From assembly GCA_025175895.1 (NCBI GenBank), contig CM046006.1, positions 62,950,288 through 63,014,287 of the forward strand: DNA of 64,000 nt, given 5' to 3'. The notes beneath the pieces are model-generated. The model did no database searches, had not been told where the DNA came from, and was given only the letters and a program-made list of their open reading frames with translations. Every line of letters begins with the position of its first letter. Position 1 is the first letter of the stretch. Position numbers and translations under genes: made by a program. Below are positions 20,890 to 32,891 of the stretch, piece after piece. The stretch comes from Wurfbainia villosa. Lineage: Eukaryota > Streptophyta > Magnoliopsida > Zingiberales > Zingiberaceae.

Positions 20890-22112
20890 TAAGCTCGGAG
20901 GGTATGTTGAGGATAAAGAGCTGGAGATTTGCGACCCCAACCTCACACCATAGGTAGAACTTAAGCCTCTTCCATCCACACTCAGGTATGAATTCCTTGG
21001 CAAAAACTCTACTTATCCTGTGATCATTAATGCTAATCTGAGCAATGCAGAAACCGAAAAACTGATTGAGGTATTGAAAACACATAAGAATGTCATTGGA
21101 TACAAGATTGATGATATTAGGGGAATTAGTCCATCGGTTTGCATGCACAGAATTCTACTAGAAGACAATTTTAAAACCTCTATAGAGCATCAAAGAAGGC
21201 TGAACCCAGCTATGAAAGAGATAGTCAAGAAAGAGGTCATGAAATTGCTAGATGCAGGAATTATCTATCCAATATCCGATAGCAAATGGGTAAGTCCAGT
21301 CCATGTCGTGCCAAAGAAAGGGGGGGTAACGGTGATAAGGAATGCTACGAATGAGTTAATCCCCACTAGAACTGTTACGGGATGGAGAATGTGCATTGAT
21401 TATAGGAAATTGAATAAAGAAACTAGAAAGGACCACTTCCCCATCCCATTTATTGACCAAATGCTAGACCGATTGGCAAAACACTCGCATTTCATTTAGA
21501 TGGATACTCTGGTTTCTATCAAATCCCTATTTATCCTAATGACCAAGAGAAAACAACTTTCACCGCCCATATGGTACTTTTGCTTTAAGAATGCCTTTTG
21601 GACTATGCAATGCACCGGCCACATTTCAGAGGTGTATGACTTCAATTTTTTCTGACATGATCGAGAATATAATGGAAGTGTTCATGGATGATTTTTCTGT
21701 ATATGGTGCAGATTTTGATATGTGTTTGTTTAATTTGGTGAAGGTCTTGCAGAGATGTGAGGAAATGAATTTAATGCTTAACTGGGAGAAGTACCACTTC
21801 ATGGTGCGAGAAGGCATAGTACTTGGGCACCTAGTCTCACACCGTGGTATCGAGGTGGACATTGCAAAAACTGAAGTGATCAAGAAGTTGCCTCCTCCAA
21901 CTGATGTCAGGGGAGTGCGTAGTTTCCTAGGACATGCAGGGTTCTACCGACGGTTCATCAAAGACTTCTCAAAAATTTCAAAACCATTAACTAATTTGCT
22001 TGCTAAAGATGCTATGTTTCACTTTGATAATCCTTGTCTTAATGCATTTTCCAGGTTAAAGGAAGCATTAACAACTGCCCCAATAATGCAACCTCAGTTG
22101 AGTCTCCTTTGA
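20890..22112 (+). pseudogene. pol: Reverse transcriptase of Athila-1, in two frames
   Basis: 21020-21499 holds the RT N-terminal part: EVMKLLDAGIIYPI, SPVHVVPKKGG, WRMCIDYRKLN and HFPIPFIDQMLDRL. The frame is lost near 21495-21590, where bases are missing around the GYSGFYQI block. 21591-22112 holds MPFGLCNAPATFQRC, the catalytic VFMDDFSVYG, LGHLVSHRGIEVD, and the RNase H junction with FLGHAGFYRRFIKDFS. The catalytic Asp pair is intact but the enzyme cannot be made from this copy. Confidence 0.87.
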
Positions 22113-23826
22113 AATTATGTGTGATGCGGCGATTTTCTTTGTGGGAGCGATGTTAGGACAAAGGAAGGATCGCAAGGTGTATGCAATCTACTACGCCAAG
22201 AAACATTGGATGAAGCACAAATGAATTATGCTACCACAGAGAAGGAACTCTTGGCTATAGTATTTGCTTTCGACAAGTTGGATCTTATATCATAGGGACC
22301 AAGGTGATAGTTTACGGATCATGCTCATGCCATAAGATATTTCTTTGAGTAAAAGGAATCTAAGCCAAGACTTATCGGTGGGATACTTCTCCTACAAGAG
22401 TTTGACTTAGAAATTCGAGACAAGCAAGGAACGGAGAACATAGTTGCAGACCATCTATCGAGGCTTCATCTAGAACCAAATGCGGAGGAGCCATGATCTT
22501 GCTATAAATGACTTTTTAGGATGGCGGCTACTAGCGGCTAGAACAATCAAAGCTCGTGGTATCTGATTTTGCCAACTACCTAGCTTATAATACCTTCTCA
22601 CATGAGTTATCATCGAGGAAGAAGTTCCTTTGGATGTAAAGCATTATGTGTGGACGAACCATTCTGCTCGGGCAAGGGCGGATGCGATATATCGAAGATG
22701 CGTATCCAAGAAGAAATTGAGGATATATTGTATCATCGCTATTCTTCTCGCATATGGAGGTCACACGAGCAGACAAGATCAAGCGAAAGGTTTTGCAAGC
22801 AGGATTTTATTGGCCTCATATTTTTAGAGACTCGTAATTATGTGACGACTTGTGACCGCAAAGGACCGGAACATATCAAGGAGACATGAGATGCCTCAAA
22901 ATTCGATATTGGAAGTCGAATTGTTCGACGTCTGGGAATTGACTATATGGGACCCTTCCTACTTCCTATAAAATACCTATATACTAGCAGTGGACTATGT
23001 GTCTAAATGGGTTGAGGCTCTACCATCCCCTCTTGTGATGCAAAAGCAGTCATTAAGCTCTTTAAGAGTATAATATTTCCAAGATTTGGAATACGAGAGC
23101 AGTAATAAGTGATGGAGGCTCACACTTTATCGAAAGACAATTCTAAAGTCTACTCAAGAAGTATGGAGTAACCCATAAACTACCCTCACCCTATCAACCA
23201 CAAACGAGTGGGCAAGTAGAAGATTCGAATAGGGAAATCAATAATATCTTGGAGAAAGCGATTATCAAGATCAAGGAAGGATTGGTCTTTAAGACTTGAT
23301 GATGCTCTATGGGCCTATCAGCGCCTACAAGACACCCATTGGAATGACTCCGTTTGATTAGTTTATGGAAAACCATGTCATCTTCCAGTTGAAATAGAGC
23401 ACAGGCATATTGGGCAATTAAATGGCTTAATTTTGACCAAGAAAGCCGAGAGAAAAGAAAACTGCACTAAATGAACTTGAAGAACTACGCCTTGATGCTT
23501 ATGAACATGCAAGGTCTTACAAGGAGAAAGCGAAGAGGTGGCATGACAAGAACATCATGCGCAGAGAATTCCATCAAGGAGATTTGGTATTACTATTTAA
23601 CTCCAGACTGAAACTCTTTCCTGGGAAGCTGAAATCCAGATGGTCGGGGCCATATCGAGTTGAAAAGGTTTATCCTCATGGAGCTATTGAAATATCTAGT
23701 GAGTCTACGGGAATTTTCAAAGTAAATGGTCAAAGACTTAAGAGATACTTCGCAAACAATTCTGTTGAGCTAATTAGAGATGAGGAGGGGCAGAGCATAC
23801 TCCTCGAGCCATATCCCCAAAACTAG
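22113..23826 (+). pseudogene. pol: RNase H and integrase of Athila-1, degenerate
   Basis: RNase H text is readable across frames near 22220-22275 (YATTEKELLAIV). Integrase fragments follow: the zinc-binding region near 22620-22870, the core near 22920-23350 (VEALPSP, SDGGSHF and a YHPQTSGQ-like block in different frames), and an intact C-terminal part at 23557-23826 (GDLVLLFNSRLKLFPGKLKS, RWSGPY). Many one- to four-base losses shift the frame. The integrase would insert the element DNA into the genome. The open reading of the last 89 residues shows the normal end before the inter-ORF spacer. Confidence 0.78.
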
Positions 23827-24366
23827 GGAGTAACCGAGGGGTCAAGCTAACGACCTTAAACAAGCGCTTCTTGGGAGGCAACCCATGCTATTTTCATTTT
23901 TTTTAGTCACTTTACTTTATTTTATTTTATTCTTTATTCTATTTTTATTTTTTTCAGGTTTTCAGGATACGTGCCACTGCGTGCCAAGTTGACACGACCC
24001 GCCTGTGCCGAACGACACAGGCGTGTTGTTGGTACCCGAAGACAACACAGGCAGAGCGTGCTGACTAGCACGCCCGTGTCGCACACTTCTCAAACTCAGC
24101 ACGCCTGGGCTAAACTCAGCATGCCTGGGCTAGACTGCGGCACGCCTGGGGAGCGACGGAGCACGCCTATGTCGCGCTTAAACGGGTCGGGTATTTGCGT
24201 AAGAGGAGCTCCGACACGCCTATGCTGCGGATAGCCTTCTAAAGCCGAACCGAGCACGCCCTAACTTTCCACTCGCGATCCAAGGTTGAAGCAGCTGCCG
24301 TCGGTATCTCTCTCAAGCAGCCGAGGAGCTAACCTGTTGTCTCTCCATCACCAACGCCATGAGCAC
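23827..24366 (+). other. Spacer between pol and third ORF of Athila-1, with dyad cluster
   Basis: A T-rich stretch (23890-23955) is followed by about 270 bp dense in GACACG, CACGCC and GGCGTGT half-sites (23970-24260). It includes a stretch shared with 20112-20136. An ORF over it at 23971 reflects the GC-rich repeat only. This spacer would precede expression of the third ORF; a splice acceptor or internal promoter could lie here but none is evident. Confidence 0.6.
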
Positions 24367-25782
24367 ATGAGCAAGCGGGTGAAGACTAGAGGAGGAGCTT
24401 CTTCCTCTTCGGCAAGGGACAAGGGGAAAAGAAAAGCTCAGGATTTGGGTAACGAACCTCCTCCGACCTCTAGCCATCCATATGGAATTATTTTTAGAGA
24501 TGATGTTATGAAGACTAAATTCAGTAAGCTTGAAAAAAGGAAGTTAATATCTACAAGAACTATAGACTTCTACACGTTGACCACCTTAGGGTTAAGAGAT
24601 GACATAACTTGGTTAACCAATAGGATAGGATGGACCGAGTTTATCACGCATCATCATCTTACTTACCCAAGCATCACTCTTGAATTCCTTAGCTCCCTAT
24701 CTGCTGAAATACTGCAAGGAAAGGATTGTGAGGAAGGAAAAATAAAATTTAGATTAATGAACCATGAGTTTACCCTTTCTTTAAGTGATTTGAATACGAT
24801 ATTTGATTTTCTTAGCGGAGGGGAGAGGCAAATTCATAGACATTTTATTGACCATCAATTTTGGAGATTAATTTCTGATGACCCTCGCCCCTATGATGCA
24901 TCTAGGTCCAAATCATTTAACATCCCTAATCCTACTTTTTGTTATCTCCTTAGATTCATGGCTAATACAATCTCGGGAAGATATGATAGTGTAGGGGTGG
25001 CTAGGCAGAGTGAGTTACAATTTTTATGGGCCATGTTAAATGAAGTTAATATTGATTCTGGAGCCCATATGGTTAGACATCTAGTTAAGGTTAGTAATAG
25101 CCCATCCGGAGTCATAGTCATAGGTGGTATTATCACTAGGATTGCCGTAGCCTTAGGATGTGATTTAGATGACCTTGAATATTGTCCTGCTAGCCCTAGA
25201 TTGGATTTGGATGCTTGTATAAATATGAAGATGATTGAGGCATGTGACGAGGGATATCGTTTGGTGTTAAGAAATGGAATTAAAATCCCTCTTCCGAACC
25301 CTGAGCAGATCACTATACGTAATTCATCCAATTGGCTTTTTAGAGATGTCCAGGAACCCTTTCCTACCCCCACTGCCCATGCTCCATCACCCCCTCCTAG
25401 GGAGCCATCTCACATAACCCCTGAGCCATCACATTCGACTCCTGACCCCCCACGGTTTCCTACTGATAATGTTTCTGCAGGGTACTCTTCTTTTGATTTT
25501 TCAGGATTCCGATCATCATTCGAAGCTTTCAGGGTTGAACATACCTCGCACATAGGTATGTGGGATCGGTATGCCCAAGCTACGGAGGAGCACCATCGTA
25601 TAGTGACACAACATTTGGACAGGGCAGCTGATTTTTACAGGAGAGCTGATGAGTTTTTCACTATTGAGTCCGCCCGGAGGGAAGATGATGATAGATTTCG
25701 ACAGGAGTCCCGGGAATTTTACCAGGAGCAGTGACGAAGGTGGGCAGAGGAGGATGCTAGTAGTGAAGACGATGACCATTGA
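24367..25782 (+). CDS. Third ORF of Athila-1 (ATHILA ORF-1 / envelope-like family), nearly intact
   Basis: I choose the ATG at 24367 (MSKRVKTRGG) over the in-frame ATG at 24286, because the upstream 27 codons lie next to the dyad cluster. The open frame runs 455 codons to a TGA at 25732. The frame then reads on for 15 acidic codons to a TGA at 25780-25782, so the first stop may be a late mutation. The N-terminus is basic and Ser-rich with an NLS-like KGKRKA. The central part has LGWTEF-like RIGWTEF, TLEFLSSL, FTLSLSDLNTIFDF, FWRLIS and LWAMLNEVNIDSG, which I associate with the Athila ORF-1 family (PF03078) by memory. A Pro/Ser/Thr-rich hinge and a charged helical tail follow. No transmembrane span is evident. 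Function is unknown. Confidence 0.78.
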
Positions 25783-26586
25783 CCACCTTGAACTATTTTG
25801 TGAGTTTCGATGCACATCCTTTATTGTTTGTTCTATCTCTACTTAGATTTTTAGTTTGGATACTACCATTTTGTTTGCATCTTTTCATATATCATAACAG
25901 TGCACTTTTTTTTTTATATCATCTAGCGTAATACAACTGAACATTGGTCGGATCATGATACCCCTTTTTGCCTATTTGATAAGAACCCTATTTCACTTCT
26001 AACACGGTCTATAGGTCTGAGGTATCCAATGAAAAGATTTAAATCCCCCATATCGGACGAGTACTCGATTTTCCATTGGAGACTTACCTGCGCAACTTGG
26101 TTACTGGAGAAACACTTTCACTAGAAGTATGTAAAAAAAAAAAAAAAAAAAAAGGTTTACTGGAATTGTTTTCAAGCACCCCTTTGAGACCAAGTAGTTA
26201 CTGGGGAAACACCTAAAAGGTGCCCCTTTGAGACTAACTAGTTACTGGGGAAATGCTCTCTATAATTCCTTTCCTTCTCTCTTCTTGGAAAGTGCTCCTT
26301 TGAGACCTTTTGATGATAGGTAAGAATGATCCATGCATTAAGGCAGGTAAGTGCCTCTATGCCGGAAATAAGAATATTCTACGATAGAAGGGATGTTAAG
26401 TCCAGATTGGTGTCCAATGACTTTAGTCCACCTTTTCACGTGCACTATATAGAGATCTTTCAAACTTAGCAACTAGGAATGATTTGAAAAGATTAAGATC
26501 AAATTGTATACCTCTGGATGGTGTCTAGCATTTCCATAATTAAGTTGTCTTTTGGGTTTTCTTTGCTTGAGGACAAGCAAAAGTTT
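25783..26586 (+). other. 3' untranslated internal region of Athila-1
   Basis: 800 bp with no supported ORF. It has a poly(A) run at about 26132-26153 and three or four diverged copies of a GTTACTGGRGAAACAC phrase with TTTGAGACC between 26095 and 26310. The end, GAGGACAAGCAAAAGTTTAG, leads into the PPT, as in other Athila elements. Confidence 0.65.
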
Positions 26587-26601
26587 AGGACTAGGGGATT
26601 T
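26587..26601 (+). other. Polypurine tract of Athila-1
   Basis: AGGACTAGGGGATTT lies immediately upstream of the 3' LTR, in the expected position for plus-strand priming. Confidence 0.7.
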
Positions 26602-28094
26602 TGATGTGTGTAAATCATGCTATGTTTTCACTACTCCATATACATGCATTCTATCACATTTCATATCCTAAGCATGTATTTTATCATGATTCAGTTAAAG
26701 TTTAGCATATTTTGGACGAAGAGACTGCTTTTGGGTGTTTTTGTGTTAACAGGGCGAAGAAACAGGCGTATCAAAACAATACAGGCGTGTTAGAAATCAA
26801 TATGCCCGTGCCATGAGAGCCAGCAGCCGACACGCCCTGGCTCACCGATTGACATGCCTGTGTCATAAGAGCCAGCAGCCGACACGCCCCAGTTCAGCTC
26901 CGACACGCCCTAGTTCAAAGACCGACACGCCTGTGTCAGGGTTCCAACAGCCGACACGCCCCAGTTTAGCTTCGACATGCCCTGGTTCAAGCGCAACACG
27001 CTCGGTGGGAAATGCGCGACACGCCAGTGCCCTCATGTGGCACGGGCGTGTTGGCATGATTCCAGGATTCCTTTTCTGCGAGCAATCAGGATCTTCGTCG
27101 GAAATCTGTAGGAAATCTATTGCCTTAATTGAAGAGGAGGCCAAAGCTATAAAAGAGAAGAGATTCTAACCCTAAGGGAGGACGGCGGGTGGTCAGAGAT
27201 CAACGACAGAAGAAGATAAAGAGAAGGAGTCGGCAGAAGAAGGATATGACACCCAGTATCGTAATTTCTTTCTCTAGTAATTCTTGTCAGACTATGGAGT
27301 AGTATCCTGTAATCTTAGGATGGGGGAGTAGCCCTTGACAATTTATGACAGATGATATAATCTATACTACCTGAACTATTGTTTATTTTGATCTGGTTCT
27401 TTTGGATTCTTATTGATAAATCTAAGGAGCAGAGGGGAAGTACCTAACAGTGAACCCGAGTTCCCGAAAGCCAAAACCAACTAGGGAATAACTCCTACTA
27501 GTAGCGGTAGTGTATCTATGAGGGCTTGCGGGGGTCTCGTGACAGGTCTCCTTAGCTGATTATGGTCCCGTGTGCAAGCCTACCGTGAAGAGGAAACTTA
27601 ACTCTAGAGGAACTCTCATGAATTTAATGGATCTATCAAACCCAGTTTTTACCAAGTAACGGAGGTAAGACATAGGGAGGTTTGCGGGGGTCTCGTGACA
27701 GGTCCCCTTAGCTGATTATGATCCCCTATGCTCGAACACCATGACAGGTAAATTGAGTTTGATAGGTACAGTTAACGTAGACCTCGAAAGGGGCCGTTGA
27801 TTTACCTTAGGATAGGTTCCATCAAAACAACTCTAATAAGGGTAGGAAAGAATTAAATCACCTTATAAATCGTCGACGTGGTGAAACCCATATCCTGAGA
27901 TTCTCCTCAACTCTTGACTTTCAGCTCGTTCTTCTCATTCGTCATTCTTGACTTCTCAGGTTCTTTGCTTAAACCACAATTTGATTGACTAGATAACTTG
28001 GTATCACGACCACTCGGTAATTGACCCAATCCCTGTGGGATCGATATTTTTATTACTTGATGACAACCGTGCACTTGCGGAAAATAACACATCA
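26602..28094 (+). repeat. 3' LTR of Athila-1
   Basis: 1,493 bp; pairs with 16882-18352. It has the GACACG dyad cluster at 26760-27060 in a fuller form than the 5' LTR. TATAAAAGAG lies at about 27149. It ends AACACATCA, followed by TSD ccaac. Confidence 0.93.
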
Positions 28095-28099
28095 CCAAC

Positions 28100-29192
28100 C
28101 AAACATAGTTTCTCTCGGTCTGAGAATCCCATTCTCAAGCTCGTTTTAAATCCTTTGGATTACACTCGTTGTGCGTGTGACCAAATAGGTTCTCGGTTTA
28201 TGTTGGCCGTCTATAATTAACCATTAATTATAGAACGATCATGAGTGGCACCTAGTAGTACATCATGATCCCCAATTAACCGAAAAGATCAGCGGTTGAT
28301 CGAACTATTTACGAAACCCTTCAAGAGCTCGAATGAATCGTGCCCCATTCCCTTCACTCATCTTATACCCACTTGGTTCAGGACATGGTCTATAGTGTCA
28401 GTCCCCACTAGGCTGACTACGTCACACCTAGCCCAAGTATCATTTCCTCGTCCTACGGATTCTAGTTACTCCACATGTATCGAAGAGTACCTTACTCTAA
28501 ACATGTAATGCTTTGGCCAAAGACTTTAGTAACAATCCGACGAGAGGCCATGGGTATACATCTCCTCGCAAGGAGTGGTGAATCCTTTATAGGCTATTCA
28601 AACACCTTCGATCACCGACTTATACCCAATCATCCGGGTCCACATCTCCTTAGAGATGTTTGCTTAAGATGTCAAAGCATAAGTCTCCATGATCAAGATG
28701 ACTTGAATACCGCAAGTCAAAGGAACATCGCACTTAAGCCACAGTAAGAACTTCATTGACATATCTATATATGCAGAGAACCATATGAAGTCTTACGACT
28801 GGTCACTCCAATGAACTAGTTACCATAACTAGCATCCACGATTAACTCCGGACATCACTATGTCTCCAGCCAGTGAGAATCAGCTGCTTGGATACACCAA
28901 GGAGTATACCTTGTGCTAGTCTCGACAGAATTGATGGTGTCCAGATCCATCAATTCATCGACTAGGGATAATTCCGATACATCACAATTACACATGTAGA
29001 GATACTCACTAGTTGTGATCCAATCACAAATTCTCTCATGCTGTGAATCACATCGTGGACATTCAGTAAATGAGTTTAAGATCCAATCAAATACATGAAA
29101 CATGTATACTCAAATAGTGAATCTTTATTTATCATATAAATGGTTCATACATAAGGCGATTGCCTTAGGACATCTCTCATATATTACTAACA
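28100..29192 (-). repeat. Copia-B 3' LTR, proximal half
   Basis: Continues the LTR after Athila-1 and matches 35309-36391. It ends ATTACTAACA (TGTTAGTAAT on minus), followed by PPT-complement TACTCCCACTTGGC. Together with 15754-16881 the LTR is about 2,220 bp. Confidence 0.9.
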
Positions 29193-32100
29193 TACTCCCA
29201 CTTGGCCTAATGCTAATCGCTACGGTATCCAATACCATAAGCTCTAACATGACTCTCAAACTTACTTTGAGGTAATGCTTTAGTCAAAGGATCCGCTAAG
29301 TTCCTTTCAGTGGGAATTTTCTCGATTTGTATTTTGTTCCTACTGATAATCTCTCTGATAAGATGATAGCGGCGAAACACATGTTTGGATCATTGATGAG
29401 ACCACATCAAGTTCATAGATGAACTTATTGATCCAAACCGCTTCCTTTGCTGCTTCCAAAGCTGCAACATATTCTGCCTTAGTGGCAGAATCCGCTATAG
29501 TGTCAAGCTTGGAACCTTTCCAACTTATTGCGCCTCCATTTTAGGTGAATACATACCCAGACTGAGACATGGAATCATCCTTGTCTGTCTGGAGCTGACA
29601 TCCGTATACCCACGTATCACCATGTACCCTTCTCCATATATTAGGAACGCATCCTTAGTTCTTCTTAAGTACTTAAGGATCATCTTAACAGTCACCCAAT
29701 GATCCATTCCTGGATCAAACTGGTATCTGCTCGTGACACTCAGAGCATACGATACATCGAGCCTCGTACATAACATAGCATACATGATAGATCCTATTGC
29801 GGATGCATAGGGAATCTTACTCATGCAAATCCTCTTGTCTTCTGTGCGCGGACACATAGACTTCGAAAGGTGTACCCCATGCCTGATGGGTAAGAAACCT
29901 TTCTTGGATTCCGACATGCTAAACCTCTTTAGCACTCGGTCTATATATGTAGACTGCGAAAGACCAAGCAACCGTTTCGATCTATCTCTATAGATCTTAA
30001 TCCCGAGGATGTAGGTTGCTTCTACCAGATCTTTCATGGAGAATGTCTTGGATAACCAAACCTTCACTGACTGTAAGATTGAAACATCGTTTCCTATAAG
30101 TAGTATGTCATGGACATACAATACTAGGAATACGACTGCACTCCCACTAACCTTCTTGTACACACAAGGTTCGTCTGGATTTTGTGAGAAATCAAACTTT
30201 TTGATTGTCTCATCAAAATGGATATTCCAGCTCCTGGATGCTTGCTTCAATCCATAAATGGACCGTCGCAATTTGCATACCTTGGTTTTATCAACCGATG
30301 TGAAACCCTCAGGCTGTATCATATACACGTCCTCGAGCAGGTTTCCATTAAGGAAAGCTGTTTTCACATCCATCTGCCATATCTCATAATCATAATGAGC
30401 CGCTATGGCCAGGAACATCCGAATGGATTTAAGCATAGCTACAGGCGAATAGGTTTCGTCATAATCAACACCTTGTTTTTGACGATATCCTTTCGCCACC
30501 AATCTAGCCTTATAGGTAATCACATTACCATCCATGTCGGTTTTCTTCTTGAAAACCCACTTGCACCCTATAGGCTTTATCACTTCAGGTGGGTCAACCA
30601 AGTTCCAAACTTGGTTTTCATACATGGAATCCATTTCCGACTTCATGGCACCAAGCCACTTATCCCTTTCTGAACTTGTCAGCACTTCTTCATAACTGGT
30701 AGGCTCCTCATCATCAATGAGTAACACGTCATTCAATTCACTTACGAGAAATCCATATCTCTCATGAATATTGCGTGTTCTACCAGATCTACGAAGATGT
30801 GGTGTTACAATAGGTCCAGCCGATTGCTCATCACTATGAGTTGTCGGCTGTTGTGCTTCACCAGGTATCTCATCAATGTCTATTTGAGTCTCTCGAGCCT
30901 CCTCAAGCTCGACGACACTCCCACTGTTTTCTTGCAAGAGAAACTCTTTCTCTAGAAACACAGCATGCCTTGAAACAAACACCTTTTGTTCCACAGGATG
31001 ATAGAATTGGTAACCCCGTGTTTCCTTAGGGTATCCAATAAATAGACATTTATCAGACTTAGCATCCAATTTGTCTGATACAGTCCGCTTCACATAAGCA
31101 GGACAACCCCATATCTTCAAGTAAGATACATGAGGTTTCTTACTATTCCATATCTCATATGGAGTAGTTGAGACTACCTTGGTAGGCATTCTGTTTAACA
31201 AGTAAACAGTTGTCTGAAGTGCATAGCCCCAAAAGGACTTGGGAAGAGTTACATGATTCATCATTGACCTGACCATGTCCAACAAGGTCCGGTTACGCCT
31301 CTCAGATACACCATTATGCTGTGGTGTATAGGGCGGAGTCCATTGAGACAATATACCATTGTCTCTTAGATAATCAAGAAACTCTTGACTTAAGTATTCA
31401 CCACCTCGATCCGATCGAAGTATTTTAATACTCTTGTCATGTTGTTTCTCAACTTCATTTCTGAATTCTTTGAACCTTTCAAAGGCTTCAGACTTGTGTT
31501 TCATCATGAACACATACCCAAACCGTGAGTGATCATCGGTAAAGGTAATGAAGTAGCTATAGCCTCCTAATGCTTGAGTTGACATAGGTCCACATACATC
31601 ATCATGTATTAGACCTAGTAACTCTCCCACTCGTTCACCTTTTCCAGTAAAAGGTAACTTAGTCATCTTGCCTTTTAAGCATGATTTGCATGTATCGTAT
31701 GAATCCAATTCAAACGATTCCAGAATTCCACATCGGTGTAATTCGGACATGCGTTTCTTGCTTATATGGCCAAGACGATAATGCCACATATAGGAGTCTA
31801 TTTGATTATCCTTTCGAGCATGCTTGTTGCTCGCTTCGATATTGAAAATGTCACTGGATACGTCCAACGTATAAATACCATTGCTTAAAGTTCCAGTCCC
31901 ATAAAGAACTCCATTCAAAGTTATGTAACAACAATTGTTACTAAAAGTCAAATGGTAACCATTTCTATTTAAACAAGAAATAGAAATGATGTTCTTTATC
32001 AACGAAGGAACATAAAAGCAATTGTCCAGTTTTAAGACAAGTCCTGCACGGAGTTTCAACAAATACGTTCCGATGGCGAGTGCAGCGACCTTTGCTCCAT

Positions 32101-32314
32101 TCCCAACACGTAAATTTGACTCTCCCTAGACGAGTCTTCTTCTATTCCTTAGCCCATGTATGTCATTACATATATGTGAGCCACACCCAGTATCCAATAC
32201 CCAAGTGTTTGAGGAAATAGAATGACAATCAATAACGAAGATTTTTGAAGATGGGGCATCCGATGCCTTATCCTTCTTCACAGACTCAAGATAAATCTTG
32301 CACTTTCTTCGCAA
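29193..32314 (-). pseudogene. pol: Pol of Copia-B: protease, integrase, RT, RNase H; near-complete but inactivated
   Basis: Read on minus. Protease: WVLDTGCGSHICND (32230-32170). An in-frame TAG at 32126-32128 splits it from a frame open to 29525 (845 residues from the ATG at 32062). Then come GAG pre-integrase and the zinc-binding part (WHYRLGHIS, CKSCLKGKM), and the integrase core with IHDDVCGPM, FTDDHSRFGYVF and NGVSERRNRT. The RT follows with WVFKKKTDMDGN, DVKTAFLNG and IYGLKQASRSWN. The catalytic motif reads YVHD in place of YVDD (codon at 30110-30112). The frame shifts in RNase H near 29595, after GYTDVS. RNase H remnants reach about 29240. The single long frame shows recent decay. Confidence 0.9.
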
Positions 32315-32891
32315 ATGGCCCTACTTGCCATAATGATGGCAAGTGCCCTTTTGAGCTGGTTCTGCCTTTTTTAGCCTTTTTCTTCTTCCCCTTCTGTTGT
32401 TCCTTTGACTCCCTCTTAGAACCTTTCTTCGAGGAATCAACTAACAACACCGTCCATTGCTCATGCTTCTCAGAAGGCTCCACAGTCTTCATCATGTTGA
32501 GCAGTACCACAGATGAACCTTCTTGCATCTCAGAGGTGAAGATGAGCTTGGAGACTTCGAACCTTTCGAATCTCACTTGCTTATCAAACAACTCATAAAG
32601 ATGAAGAACTACGATATGAGCATCCATATGCTCATGCTGCTTTCGTAGCTTGGGTTCCATCGCGGCTAGCATGATGCAACTTGTCAGTTCAGAATTAGTC
32701 ACATGTTTCTGATAGACCAACAATTGGTCCAGAGTTGCATCGTCACTAGGATGGGCGGGAAGAGGCACTTCGAGGACATACACAAGCTTTTCCACCTTGA
32801 GAACAATTCTCAAGTTTCTAAGCTAGTCCAAGAAGTTTGGCCCAGTCAATTTATTTGAATCCAAAATGTTATGCAAATTCAAACACATCAT
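32286..32891 (-). pseudogene. gag: Gag of Copia-B, one stop and a frameshift
   Basis: The probable start is the ATG at 32891 (MMCLNLHNILDSNKLTGPNFLD). The next codon, Trp in relatives (LDWLRNLRIVL), is TAG at about 32821-32825. The rest is open to 32286: LRIVLK, LLVYQKHVTNSEL-like capsid text, FEVSKLIF, and a Lys-rich basic tail. A one-base shift separates it from protease, and the CCHC knuckle region is blurred near 32310-32350 (HLPSLWQVGPFAKK where a Cys/His knuckle is expected). About 180 residues remain. The role would be capsid assembly. Confidence 0.75.

Larger units (their letters stand above)
16882..28094 (+). mobile_element. Athila-1: full-length Athila-type Ty3/gypsy element with third ORF
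   Basis: 11,213 bp with LTRs 16882-18352 and 26602-28094, a tRNA-Asp type PBS, gag, protease, RT, RNase H, integrase, a separate downstream ORF, and PPT. Perfect TSD ccaac at 16877-16881 and 28095-28099. The empty site is readable in the other Copia-B LTR at 35297-35308. A downstream ORF after integrase and the tRNA-Asp PBS are Athila traits. Gag and pol are broken, whereas the third ORF is nearly whole. Four clusters of GACACGCC/GGCGTGTC dyads occur in it. Confidence 0.93.

Noticed and set aside
20858..21148. Minus-strand ORF opposite Athila-1 RT
   Set aside because: Antisense to the PR-RT junction, with no independent evidence.
24286..24366. Upstream ATG of the Athila-1 third ORF
   Set aside because: The extra 27 codons adjoin the dyad-rich spacer, and the ATG at 24367 gives a typical basic Ser-rich start. 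Not excluded.
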